Assembly (NCBI RefSeq): GCF_000379765.1
Contig: NZ_KB903476.1
Coordinates: forward strand, 310,204-374,203
Direction: 5' to 3'
Source: Flexithrix dorotheae DSM 6795
GTDB lineage: Bacteria > Bacteroidota > Bacteroidia > Cytophagales > Flammeovirgaceae
DNA: 64,000 nt
The number at the start of each line of letters is the position of its first letter. Position 1 is the stretch's first letter. This document shows positions 7,650-15,101 of this stretch, in pieces. The position numbers and the translations under genes were made by a program. Below the pieces are notes generated by a model. The model searched no databases. It saw only the letters and a list, made by a program, of their open reading frames with translations, and was not told the origin of the DNA.

Positions 7650-8465
7650 TCACCTCCCCAACTTAAAATGCAAGGGAAAAACCATTCTTTGCCTTACAGG
7701 CCGGCCTCTTTGTTTGCCCGGATTCCATTTTGGGGAATTTTCTAAAATCCGAATGGCCTCTTCATCACAACCAGCCCCTATTCCTCTCAAAATGTGGATA
7801 TCTGATAATGTACCATCAGTGTTAACTATAAATTGCACATATACCTTCCCTTCCACTCCAATCTTCCTGGCCTGATTGGGATATTTAATGGTCTTTTTGA
7901 TGTATTTGTAAAACTTACTCCAACCATTTGCTGGCTCAGCATTCACCTCAGCAATAACCACAAAATCATTCACTACTTCTTCCGGTTCTGGTTCTTTAGG
8001 AAGATTTATCTCTTCTATTATCGTTTCTTCCACAGGTTCCGCCTCAAACTCAATCTCATCCTCTAACTCATCTTCCTTTGCTTCTGTCACGATAGGAATA
8101 GGAATTTTCTTTGGGGGTGGTGGAGGTGGCATTTCTGTTATGGGGATTTCAATGTTTTTCTCGGGATCTGCCATTAATTCTCCAATGGGAATTAATACTC
8201 TTTCCTCAAAATCTGGAAACTCAAATGCAGATAATACGATTAGCAAACTAAGCATCAGCCCAATATTTCCCAGCAGCCCGCTAAATTTATTGATATCTAC
8301 CAGACTGGATTTTTTGCTTAGTTCAGGTATTTCATAGCTGGCGGTTAATGCCTTTTCCGAATTCTTTTTTAGAATGGATTTGAAAATTAAAATGGTACCC
8401 AAAATTAGTACGACAAATACTGCCAATACTCCTAGAATACCCAGGTTTGATAGCATATTGATCAT
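7650..8465 (-). CDS. Energy transducer TonB, copy 2 of a tandem pair
   Basis: From the ATG at 8465 the protein is 271 residues and closely parallels its upstream neighbour at 8697-9515. There are two hydrophobic segments near the start (LGILGVLAVFVVLILGT and IGLMLSLLIVLSAFEF), then a proline run followed by a long Glu-rich spacer, and a C-terminal TonB domain from about residue 185 (KYIKKTIKYPNQARKIGVEG ... VRQRMVFPLHFKLG). TonB couples the inner-membrane proton motive force to outer-membrane receptors such as the SusC protein in this window. The frame is open 55 codons further upstream, but the aligned start of the paralogue supports 8465. A hairpin at 8629-8659 sits in the gap between the copies. 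The spacer is strongly acidic, unlike the Pro-Lys spacer of enterobacterial TonB. Confidence 0.85.
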   Translation of the reverse strand: MINMLSNLGILGVLAVFVVLILGTILIFKSILKKNSEKALTASYEIPELSKKSSLVDINKFSGLLGNIGLMLSLLIVLSAFEFPDFEERVLIPIGELMADPEKNIEIPITEMPPPPPPKKIPIPIVTEAKEDELEDEIEFEAEPVEETIIEEINLPKEPEPEEVVNDFVVIAEVNAEPANGWSKFYKYIKKTIKYPNQARKIGVEGKVYVQFIVNTDGTLSDIHILRGIGAGCDEEAIRILENSPKWNPGKQRGRPVRQRMVFPLHFKLGR

Positions 8466-8628
8466 GGTAAGGAGGATTTTAAAATTGGAAAATGTGAATA
8501 ATTTAGTATCTGGGATTTTGAAGGGGAATTGTATTCCATTAAACCGAAAAGTTGCAAACTTTTCTTTATAAATTGGCTCAAGTAATCGCTTCGCTTGATA
8601 CTTAAGCCATCTGCTTTTTTGAATTTTC

Positions 8629-8659
8629 ACTAGCGAGGGGCTTTTAGCTCCTCGCTAGT
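8629..8659. terminator. Stable hairpin between the two tonB copies
   Basis: ACTAGCGAGG at 8629-8638 pairs perfectly with CCTCGCTAGT at 8650-8659, and the inner bases extend the stem. On the minus (transcribed) strand no T run follows, so it is not a standard intrinsic terminator. It could stabilise an mRNA end or attenuate the second copy. Confidence 0.5.
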
Positions 8660-8696
8660 AAAAAATAACCTTACGGCCATGGAGAAATTCAACCAA

Positions 8697-9515
8697 TTAG
8701 TTTCCCAATACAAAGCTCAGTGGGAACACCATTCTTTGCCTAACAGGAACTCCTCTTTGTTTACCAGGATTCCAGTTTGGTGCATTTTGCAAAATCCTGA
8801 TGGCTTCTTCATCACAACCTGCTCCAATTCCTTTCATGACTTCCACATTGGTAATTGAGCCATCTGTATCAATGATAAATCTTACAAAAACTTTTCCCTC
8901 CACACCCATTCTTTTGGCCTGATTGGGATATTTAATATTTTTCTTAATGTATTTATAGAATGCATTCATGCCCCCTTTAGGTGCAGCAGATTCTTCCACA
9001 ATATCAAAAAAAGCAGGAGCCACTTCTTCTTTTTCAGGTTCTTCTTCCACCATTACTTCTTCAATGATTACATCCTCATCGGCTTCCATATCCAGATCTA
9101 CTTCAATATCTTCTTCAATTTCCTCATCTTCCACCTCAATAATTTGCGGGGCCTGTATTTTAGGCGGCTTGGGTTGCTGTTGTTCGGTAGGAGGAATCTC
9201 CATCATCTCCTCCAAATCTACCTGTAGATTTCCCATATCCACCAGGGTTTGTTCCCCAAAGTCTGGAAATTCAAAAGCAGAAAGTACCAAACCCAAACTA
9301 AGCATTAAACCCACATTTCCAATAAGCCCACGGTACTTATTTACATCAACAAGGCCCGATTTTTTGCTAAGTACATCTGAATTATTACTGGCTAAAAGTG
9401 CTTTCTCGGAATTGCGTTTGAGCACATACCTTAGCAATCCAATTGTGCCAACAATTAACCCCACAAACAAGGCCAATACTCCGGGAATCCCTAAAAGGTC
9501 AAGAAATTTAATCAT
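8697..9515 (-). CDS. Energy transducer TonB, copy 1 of a tandem pair
   Basis: The 272-residue protein has two transmembrane-type segments (LGIPGVLALFVGLIVGTIG near residues 8-26 and IGNVGLMLSLGLVLSAFEF near 63-82), a periplasmic spacer dominated by Glu, Asp and Val (about residues 95-165), and a C-terminal TonB domain (about 185-272) ending in VRQRMVFPLSFVLG. It shares the GIGAGCDEEAIRIL block with the neighbouring copy and with the M56 protein at 9851-11077. It should energise TonB-dependent outer-membrane transport together with ExbB/ExbD encoded elsewhere. The two-TM form, with a conserved SKKSGLVDVNKYRGLIGN loop between the segments, is typical of Bacteroidota and differs from the single-anchor E. 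coli protein. Tandem duplication is the simplest explanation for the pair. Confidence 0.87.
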   Translation of the reverse strand: MIKFLDLLGIPGVLALFVGLIVGTIGLLRYVLKRNSEKALLASNNSDVLSKKSGLVDVNKYRGLIGNVGLMLSLGLVLSAFEFPDFGEQTLVDMGNLQVDLEEMMEIPPTEQQQPKPPKIQAPQIIEVEDEEIEEDIEVDLDMEADEDVIIEEVMVEEEPEKEEVAPAFFDIVEESAAPKGGMNAFYKYIKKNIKYPNQAKRMGVEGKVFVRFIIDTDGSITNVEVMKGIGAGCDEEAIRILQNAPNWNPGKQRGVPVRQRMVFPLSFVLGN

Positions 9516-9850
9516 AGCTTTAATATTTAAAAGTTTATAAGTGCCCTCCTATTCGCTTTTGGCCCTTGGAAAAGGCAAAGGATATCCAGTCAAAAAACAA
9601 TTGTATTTTTTGAAATTTCCACTTCAAAAGCGATTTCATTAAAGAAACACTTTGTTATAAATTATTTTTAAAGGTTTTCAAATCAACTCAGCACTTTTGC
9701 CTTTTTGTTGATTGACAATGGTATAATGGAGGATGACTAAAAAGATACAGCAGAACTTTATTTTTTTTGAAATTTTTGATTTCTATCCTTTTAGGGAAAC
9801 CTGGAGATATAATTTTAATGATAAATATTTGGTAAGCATAACAGCTATGC
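9516..9850. other. Intergenic region, no gene
   Basis: This 335-bp gap lies between two leftward genes. A 7-bp hairpin (AAGCATA with TATGCTT, 9834-9840 and 9846-9852) overlaps the stop codon of the M56 gene but lacks a T run on the transcribed strand. No promoter pair of the TTG/TAnnTTTG type was found for the TonB gene. Confidence 0.4.
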
Positions 9851-11077
9851 TTAATGGAGCTTGAAATTTACAGGTAATACTATTCGCTGTTTTACACTCA
9901 TATTATCCGCTATTGCCGGAGTCCAGGCTGGAGATGCTTTTATAACTCTTACAGCTTCTTTGTCACAACCTGCTCCTATTCCTTTTAACACATTAAAATC
10001 ACCTAAATTTCCATTTTCATCAATCACAAACTGAACATAAACTTTCCCTTCTATGCCCATCTTTTTCGCCTGGTTAGGATATTTCATATTTGTTTTAAGG
10101 AAGGAATAAAAACCTTCAAAATCACCTTCCGGTTTGGCGTTAACTTCTACAATGTCATAAATTCCATCCTTCCCGGGTTTTACTTCCAGCTTATTTTTAA
10201 GGGCGATTTCCTCCTGATCGGAAAGCTCTCCAATATTTGTATTGCACGCAAAGGCTACAAATAAAATGGCCAAAACCGGCAACATCAATAAATTTTTAAT
10301 TCCCCAATAAGCCGGGGTTTTCGTTTTTTGAATCATAATTATTCTTTTTTTAATGGGTGATTGATTAAAACTGTGTACCACATTTAAATGCAGTTCCTTA
10401 AACAAGCTATTGACAATGAGCCTGGTATAAGATTTTTGATCTGAATTTTTTAAAACAAAAGCATCGGCTATGAATTCGTGCTGATCCACCAATTCCCTTT
10501 TAAACAAATAAACCAGTGGATGAAACCAGAAAATAATTTTCAGAAATTCGAATAAAAAAAGATCAATGGTATGTCTGTCTTTTATATGTGCCAATTCGTG
10601 TTTCAATATTTTATCCTGTTCTTCTTCACTGAGATCGGCTTTATTGTTCCAAAAAAGGTAATTGAAAAAAGAGAAAGCAGGCATTTCCCCCTCTGTAAAT
10701 ATTAAGGTATAACCCTGCTTTTCTTCTCTTCTGGCATTTTTGATCAACCTCAGAATTTGGCTGGTTTGTTTCAAAAGTTTACCAAACAAGATTAAGGACA
10801 CAATCCCGTATCCTCCAAGAATAGCCGTAAACAGGTTAAACCCATTTTCTGCCTCTGCAATTGGGTCTCCGGTATTAAACTCAGGTAAGGTCAACTCCGA
10901 CATCCCATTGGCACCTGTAATTGCAAAGGAAAATAGCGGTAGCATAAAGCTCAGAATTGGCGCAAAAACCAAATAATACCTGTTGCGCTGAAAAAACGTT
11001 TCCTTTCGGAACAGGAAGACATATAATCCATAGAAGACTACCAAACAAATAGTAGACTCGATCAGATAGTTTATCAT
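9851..11077 (-). CDS. M56-family (BlaR1-like) membrane peptidase fused to a TonB C-terminal domain
   Basis: The 408-residue protein starts with several membrane segments (residues 1-25, 36-55, 85-101), then a cytoplasmic M56 peptidase loop with HELAH at 160-164 and the downstream FHPLVYLFKRELVDQHEFIAD segment that supplies the third zinc ligand. A final membrane helix (about 263-283) leads to a periplasmic TonB domain (about 320-408) with YPNQAKKMGIEG and GIGAGCDKEA. BlaR1 senses beta-lactams and cleaves the repressor BlaI; here the penicillin-binding sensor is replaced by a TonB domain. It is translated two bases after the blaI-like gene ends, so the two form an operon. The signal sensed is unknown. 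M56-TonB fusions of this sort are seen across Bacteroidota. Confidence 0.85.
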   Translation of the reverse strand: MINYLIESTICLVVFYGLYVFLFRKETFFQRNRYYLVFAPILSFMLPLFSFAITGANGMSELTLPEFNTGDPIAEAENGFNLFTAILGGYGIVSLILFGKLLKQTSQILRLIKNARREEKQGYTLIFTEGEMPAFSFFNYLFWNNKADLSEEEQDKILKHELAHIKDRHTIDLFLFEFLKIIFWFHPLVYLFKRELVDQHEFIADAFVLKNSDQKSYTRLIVNSLFKELHLNVVHSFNQSPIKKRIIMIQKTKTPAYWGIKNLLMLPVLAILFVAFACNTNIGELSDQEEIALKNKLEVKPGKDGIYDIVEVNAKPEGDFEGFYSFLKTNMKYPNQAKKMGIEGKVYVQFVIDENGNLGDFNVLKGIGAGCDKEAVRVIKASPAWTPAIADNMSVKQRIVLPVNFKLH

Positions 11078-11079
11078 CG

Positions 11080-11466
11080 TTATTTCTCTTTTTGATTTTC
11101 CTCTTCTAGGAGTTTCATCAGTTCTTCCATCTCCTGCACATCCATATCATTTTGCTTCACGAAAAAGGAAACCATTTTCTCGAAAGAACCACTGAAATAA
11201 CTGGAAATGAAACTTTTAAGAAACATATTGCTGTACTTGTCTTTATCTACCAAGGGGTAATATTCATGAGTTTTTCCATAGGCATTGTGCGCTACAAAAC
11301 CTTTGGATTCTAATATTCTTACTATGGTGGATACTGTATTGTATGCGGGTTTTTTCCCTGTTTTAGGATCGGCAGGCAGTTCGGGCAAAATATCTTTTAC
11401 AAAGGCTTTTTCCTTTTTCCATAAAACCTGCATAATTTGTTCCTCAGCGGTAGTTAATTTTTTCAT
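11080..11466 (-). CDS. BlaI/MecI-family transcriptional repressor
   Basis: The 128-residue protein begins with KLTTAEEQIMQVLWKKEKAFV and continues with YNTVSTIVRILESKGFVAHN, the winged helix of the BlaI/MecI/CopY family, and has a C-terminal dimerisation part ending in a charged tail. Members repress their own operon as dimers and are inactivated by cleavage by the paired M56 peptidase, here encoded directly downstream with a two-base gap. Palindromic operators lie 105 to 152 bp upstream of its ATG (11571-11588 and 11601-11618). Regulated genes may include the two TonB copies further downstream on the same strand, but a 335-bp gap separates them. Antibiotic resistance is not implied, because no beta-lactamase or PBP2a gene is nearby. 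Confidence 0.9.
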   Translation of the reverse strand: MKKLTTAEEQIMQVLWKKEKAFVKDILPELPADPKTGKKPAYNTVSTIVRILESKGFVAHNAYGKTHEYYPLVDKDKYSNMFLKSFISSYFSGSFEKMVSFFVKQNDMDVQEMEELMKLLEEENQKEK

Positions 11467-11543
11467 GTTTAAAGTCTGACTTTTTAGTGAACCGAAATAC
11501 AGGATTTTTCCAACTCATTTCGGTTTAATATGATTTTAGAAAC

Positions 11544-11558
11544 ATCATTAGTAATGAT
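11544..11558. promoter_or_regulatory. 15-bp perfect palindrome upstream of blaI-like gene
   Basis: ATCATTA at 11544-11550 and TAATGAT at 11552-11558 are perfect inverted repeats around a central G. It lies between the repressor start and the two AACTAA-type operators, and its half-site differs from theirs. It may be a third regulatory site. Confidence 0.4.
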
Positions 11559-11570
11559 ATTACAATTATA

Positions 11571-11588
11571 TAACTAATTATTTAGTTA
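11571..11588. promoter_or_regulatory. Putative BlaI-type operator, site 1
   Basis: TAACTAA at 11571-11577 is mirrored by TTAGTTA at 11582-11588 with four bases between, an 18-bp dyad. A near-identical 18-bp dyad starts exactly 30 bp away at 11601, about three helical turns. The position just upstream of a BlaI-family gene supports operator function. Confidence 0.6.
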
Positions 11589-11600
11589 ATCAAATTTTTA

Positions 11601-11618
11601 CAACTAAATCTTTAGTTG
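11601..11618. promoter_or_regulatory. Putative BlaI-type operator, site 2
   Basis: CAACTAAA at 11601-11608 and TTTAGTTG at 11611-11618 form a perfect 8-bp inverted repeat with a 2-base centre. It shares the AACTAA/TTAGTT half-sites with site 1. It lies between the leftward repressor gene and the rightward rhomboid gene at 11775, so either or both could be controlled from here. Confidence 0.65.
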
Positions 11619-11774
11619 AATCAAAGAATTTTCTTAAAGTATCTTAAATTTTGAACCAGCTTTTTCTCCAAATTGTAATGGAATGATGTATATTTATTGA
11701 GATTATATGATGCATAAATTCCGGATAAAAAGAAACTGGGAATACATTAAATTGTTAAGGCGAGAGGTATTAAA

Positions 11775-14483
11775 ATGATAAGAATAGGATTTCCACCAAC
11801 TATAAAAAAAGAAATTCCTTCAGCAGGACTAACACAGCGGCAAGTGCTGACAATAGTCAGAGAAGCAGCCTGGAATATGCAATGGAATGTATTGTATAAT
11901 TCTGAAGAAGGTCTGGTAGCCCGTACTTCACCCAGCCTAAATTCTAATGGAGAGGAAATCATAATTCGCACCAATACCAATGAAAACAGAATTTGCAGCT
12001 ACAGCTTGAAAGAAGCTATAGTGGATAAAGGGGAAAACAGCAGGAATATCAATGCTTTTATCAGGGAGTTTAAATCTATAAAAGCTAAAAAAGACGGTTT
12101 CGACCTGAACAGGGACTACCTTAAAATTGCAGGATACTTACAGGAAGGCCGGGATCATTTATTGGAATTTCCCCTTTCCGAATCAGAAAAAATAAAACAG
12201 GCATTTGGTTTTATCATCCCGTCCAAATCCTATTTTATCACCCCAACTATCATTATTCTAAATGTCCTTATTTTTTTGGTTATGTTGCTTTCAGGAGTTG
12301 ACTTCTTATGGCCTGAAGTAGATGATTTGATTAAATTTGGCGCAAGTTCCAAAGAAATTACCCTACAAAACCAATGGTGGAGAATCCTTACCTGTTGCTT
12401 CCTGCATTTTGGAATTTTCCATTTAGCAATGAACATGTGGGTATTACAGGATATAGGCCGATTTCTGGAAGCCTTTTTAGGCAGAACCAAATTTGTAATT
12501 GCCTATTTATTGTCAGGAATTTTCAGTTCTTCCCTGAGTTTGTGGTGGCACGATTTTACCATTAGTGTAGGCGCATCAGGAGCTATTTTTGGCTTATTCG
12601 GTACCTTTCTCTCCCTTAATGCTACCGGAATTATTGACAGGATGATGAACCGAAACCTTCAGAAAAAAATCCTTCTGTTTATAGGTTTCAGTCTGATGAT
12701 AGGTTTTCTTGTGCCGGTATTTGATAATGCCGGGCATATTGGCGGGCTGATAGGAGGAATTTTGGTCGGGTTTGCCTACTTGCCCGAATACATTAACCCT
12801 CAATCAAAATTAAAAAAATTCAATATCATCCTGCCTTCTATATTAATACTGAGTATCAGTGGGGGAATTCTTGCATTTACCTCCAATTGGTCAGTTGCCT
12901 ACAATGAAGGCATGGAGGTTTTTCAGACAAATGAAGAGGAAGCCTTGCGCTATTTCGATTTCCCCGAAGAAGTCACCACAGCAGAAAGAATTTCCCTACT
13001 CCGAAATTCCAGTATTCCGGCAAATGAGGCAAACATTCAATTGATGGAAGAAGTAGGAGATATTCAGGGATTACCCACTGATCTTAAAAAAAAGGCCATC
13101 CTTTTATTGGAATATTCTCAACTCAGGAAAAAACAATTTGAATTAATTGCCGGATCGCTAGAACAAAAACCAGGAATCACGCGGGAGGTTTTACAGGAAG
13201 TGGAAGACCAGATTGAATCGATCAAGATTGCGCTCAACCCCGATTCTCCCGGCTTATATTTTGACAGAGCCGAGCGCAAAATTGAAGAAGGGAAATATGA
13301 GGAAGCCCTTTCCGATATGAATATTGTGATCGGAATGATGCCCAAACAATCTAAATTTTATGAGACCAGAGCCAGAATTCACAAAGCATTGTTTCACTTT
13401 GAGCAGGCGGTTGAGGATTATGAAATGGCAGCAAAGTACGGTTATGATGTAAGAAGAGCATTTTTGGATATTGGATACTGCTGGAATAGACTCAGGCAAT
13501 TCGAAAAGGCACTGGAAGCCTATTCCAAAGTCATTTCCTTCGATCCCACCTCGGCTTCGGCTTACAATGGAAGGGGCTGGACCCATTTCCAGCTAAGGGA
13601 ATATGATAAGGCATTTGCCGATTATAAAATGGCACTGGAGCTTTACCCCGCATACTCCACCATTTACAACAATATTGGGCTCATCTATCAGTACAAAGGA
13701 AATACTGACAGTGCTACCTATTATTACAATATGGCCATAGAAATGGACCCTGCACATGATTTTCCCCATCAAAATCTCGGCAGAATTGAAAGCCAGAAAG
13801 GCAATGACGCTAAAGCACTTGTCCATTATAACAGTGCCGTTGCAGCTGATGAATTCAATCCTGATAATTATTACTTAAGAGCCATTACCCTAATTAACCT
13901 CAAAAAAAAGGAAGCACTCGATGATATTGAAATGGCTATATCACTTAACCCCAGAGATCCTGACTTTTACCGGGTAAGGGGCCTTGCCTGGTTCGAATTG
14001 TTTGGCAACTATGAAAAGGCGCTTAAAGACTATAGTTATACCATTTCCCTGGCTCCCAAGGATATTTTTGCCTATTTAAGCAGGGCCAATTTTTTTACTG
14101 ATGCCGGAAAATATGAGCAGGCTTATCAGGATTACCAGATCGTAATGCAACTGGACTCCAATTATGCATCTGCTTATGGAAACTCAGGCTGGGTAAAATA
14201 TCTGCAGGGAGAATATGAAGCATGTATTGAACTTTCGAAAAAAGCCATTTCCCTTGATTCTAATGCCTTTTATGCAATGTACAACCTTGCCCTGGCTGAA
14301 TTAAACCTGGGGCATTTTGAAAAAAGCAAAAGCTTGTATAAACAATATCGCGATAAAAACATTGAAGTGAACGGAAAAGTAAATTCAGGAGCCATTGAAG
14401 ATCTGAAAGACCTCATTCAAAAGGGAGTTTTGCAGGTTGAAGCAGAAACAATCCTCAATGATATATTTAATGTACAAATTTGA
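11775..14483 (+). CDS. Rhomboid-family intramembrane serine protease fused to TPR repeats
   Basis: The 902-residue protein has a cytoplasmic N-terminal region (1-150) followed by a rhomboid domain (about 155-340). The domain shows the HFGIFHLAMN motif, the catalytic serine in VGASGAIFG (S269), and the catalytic histidine in NAGHIGGLIGG (H321). A further TM near 350-370 is followed by about 500 residues of tetratricopeptide repeats (clearest from 495, for example AYNGRGWTHFQLREYDKAFADY). Rhomboids cleave transmembrane helices of substrate proteins within the membrane; TPR arrays bind partners, so substrate recruitment is a reasonable inference. It is divergent from the BlaI/M56 operon, with the palindromic operators in the shared 308-bp gap. 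Standard bacterial rhomboids are 200-300 residues, so this is a large fusion. Confidence 0.88.
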   Translation: MIRIGFPPTIKKEIPSAGLTQRQVLTIVREAAWNMQWNVLYNSEEGLVARTSPSLNSNGEEIIIRTNTNENRICSYSLKEAIVDKGENSRNINAFIREFKSIKAKKDGFDLNRDYLKIAGYLQEGRDHLLEFPLSESEKIKQAFGFIIPSKSYFITPTIIILNVLIFLVMLLSGVDFLWPEVDDLIKFGASSKEITLQNQWWRILTCCFLHFGIFHLAMNMWVLQDIGRFLEAFLGRTKFVIAYLLSGIFSSSLSLWWHDFTISVGASGAIFGLFGTFLSLNATGIIDRMMNRNLQKKILLFIGFSLMIGFLVPVFDNAGHIGGLIGGILVGFAYLPEYINPQSKLKKFNIILPSILILSISGGILAFTSNWSVAYNEGMEVFQTNEEEALRYFDFPEEVTTAERISLLRNSSIPANEANIQLMEEVGDIQGLPTDLKKKAILLLEYSQLRKKQFELIAGSLEQKPGITREVLQEVEDQIESIKIALNPDSPGLYFDRAERKIEEGKYEEALSDMNIVIGMMPKQSKFYETRARIHKALFHFEQAVEDYEMAAKYGYDVRRAFLDIGYCWNRLRQFEKALEAYSKVISFDPTSASAYNGRGWTHFQLREYDKAFADYKMALELYPAYSTIYNNIGLIYQYKGNTDSATYYYNMAIEMDPAHDFPHQNLGRIESQKGNDAKALVHYNSAVAADEFNPDNYYLRAITLINLKKKEALDDIEMAISLNPRDPDFYRVRGLAWFELFGNYEKALKDYSYTISLAPKDIFAYLSRANFFTDAGKYEQAYQDYQIVMQLDSNYASAYGNSGWVKYLQGEYEACIELSKKAISLDSNAFYAMYNLALAELNLGHFEKSKSLYKQYRDKNIEVNGKVNSGAIEDLKDLIQKGVLQVEAETILNDIFNVQI

Positions 14484-14511
14484 GTGAGGAATGGCTTTTC
14501 ATTTATATTTG
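14479..14511 (+). promoter_or_regulatory. Promoter of the small secreted protein gene
   Basis: TTTG at 14479-14482 and TATATTTG at 14504-14511 are 21 bp apart and match the Bacteroidota consensus. The -33 element overlaps the stop codon of the rhomboid gene. The transcript would begin near 14518, about 40 bases before the ATG at 14559. Confidence 0.7.
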
Positions 14512-14558
14512 CAGTCTGATTTTTGCACTTATAAAATCTTAATTTTAAACGAAATTCA

Positions 14559-14948
14559 ATGACACTAAAAATGATGAAACTCCTTAAAATTTCTTTGTTT
14601 TCTTTAATGGTTATGCTGAGTTCATTTTCATTAAAAGCACAATTACTTCCAACCAACCTGGAAATTACTGTGCTGGATGAGAAAGGAAATATCCAACCCG
14701 GAGCATCTGTAAAAATCTACGAAAGCGAAGAAGATTATAAGAATGATAAAAATGCCATTAACACAGGGAAAACTGACGAAAAGGGTAAAATAAAATTTAA
14801 AAAACTGAAAACACAGGCCTATTTTGTAAAAGCGGTTAAAGGGGACCTGAATAACGATGATGGAGCCAACCAGACCAGCATTCTGGTAGAAAAGAAAACC
14901 AATAAGGTAAATATTATTATAGAAGGTTTTGGCACCCTGAAACATTAA
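14559..14948 (+). CDS. Small secreted carboxypeptidase-regulatory/Cna-B-like domain protein
   Basis: This 129-residue protein has an N-terminal signal peptide (hydrophobic to about residue 26, ending SLKAQ). The mature part is one beta-sandwich of the carboxypeptidase-regulatory or Cna-B type, recognised by ITVLDEKGNIQPGASVKIYESEEDY, TDEKGKIKFKKL and the final VNIIIEGFGTL strands. Such domains are structural and often bind ligands or stabilise extracellular proteins, so no enzyme activity is expected. It is expected in the periplasm or outside the cell. It has its own promoter and a strong terminator (14971-15011), so it is probably monocistronic. No partner is evident; the rhomboid gene upstream is transcribed in the same direction. 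Confidence 0.75.
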   Translation: MTLKMMKLLKISLFSLMVMLSSFSLKAQLLPTNLEITVLDEKGNIQPGASVKIYESEEDYKNDKNAINTGKTDEKGKIKFKKLKTQAYFVKAVKGDLNNDDGANQTSILVEKKTNKVNIIIEGFGTLKH

Positions 14949-14970
14949 CCCCCACAGGAAATTTAGTTCA

Positions 14971-15011
14971 AAAAACAGTCTTTGGTTAAAATTATCGAAG
15001 ACTGTTTTTTT
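14971..15011 (+). terminator. Intrinsic terminator
   Basis: A 13-bp perfect stem (14971-14983 with 14999-15011) with a 15-nt loop ends in a long T run. It closes the transcript of the small secreted protein. Confidence 0.9.
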
Positions 15012-15101
15012 TGTTACTAACTTTAACTTTTTGCTTACCTTAAGTGCGGGAAACCAAAACAATTTTAGTACTTTCAAAAGGTATTTTTTAAAGGCTTCAT
15101 T

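Noticed and set aside
8968-9540. 190-codon plus-strand frame inside the tonB gene
   Set aside because: It is the complement of the Glu-rich spacer of TonB, and its composition (long Ser/Thr runs) is an artefact.
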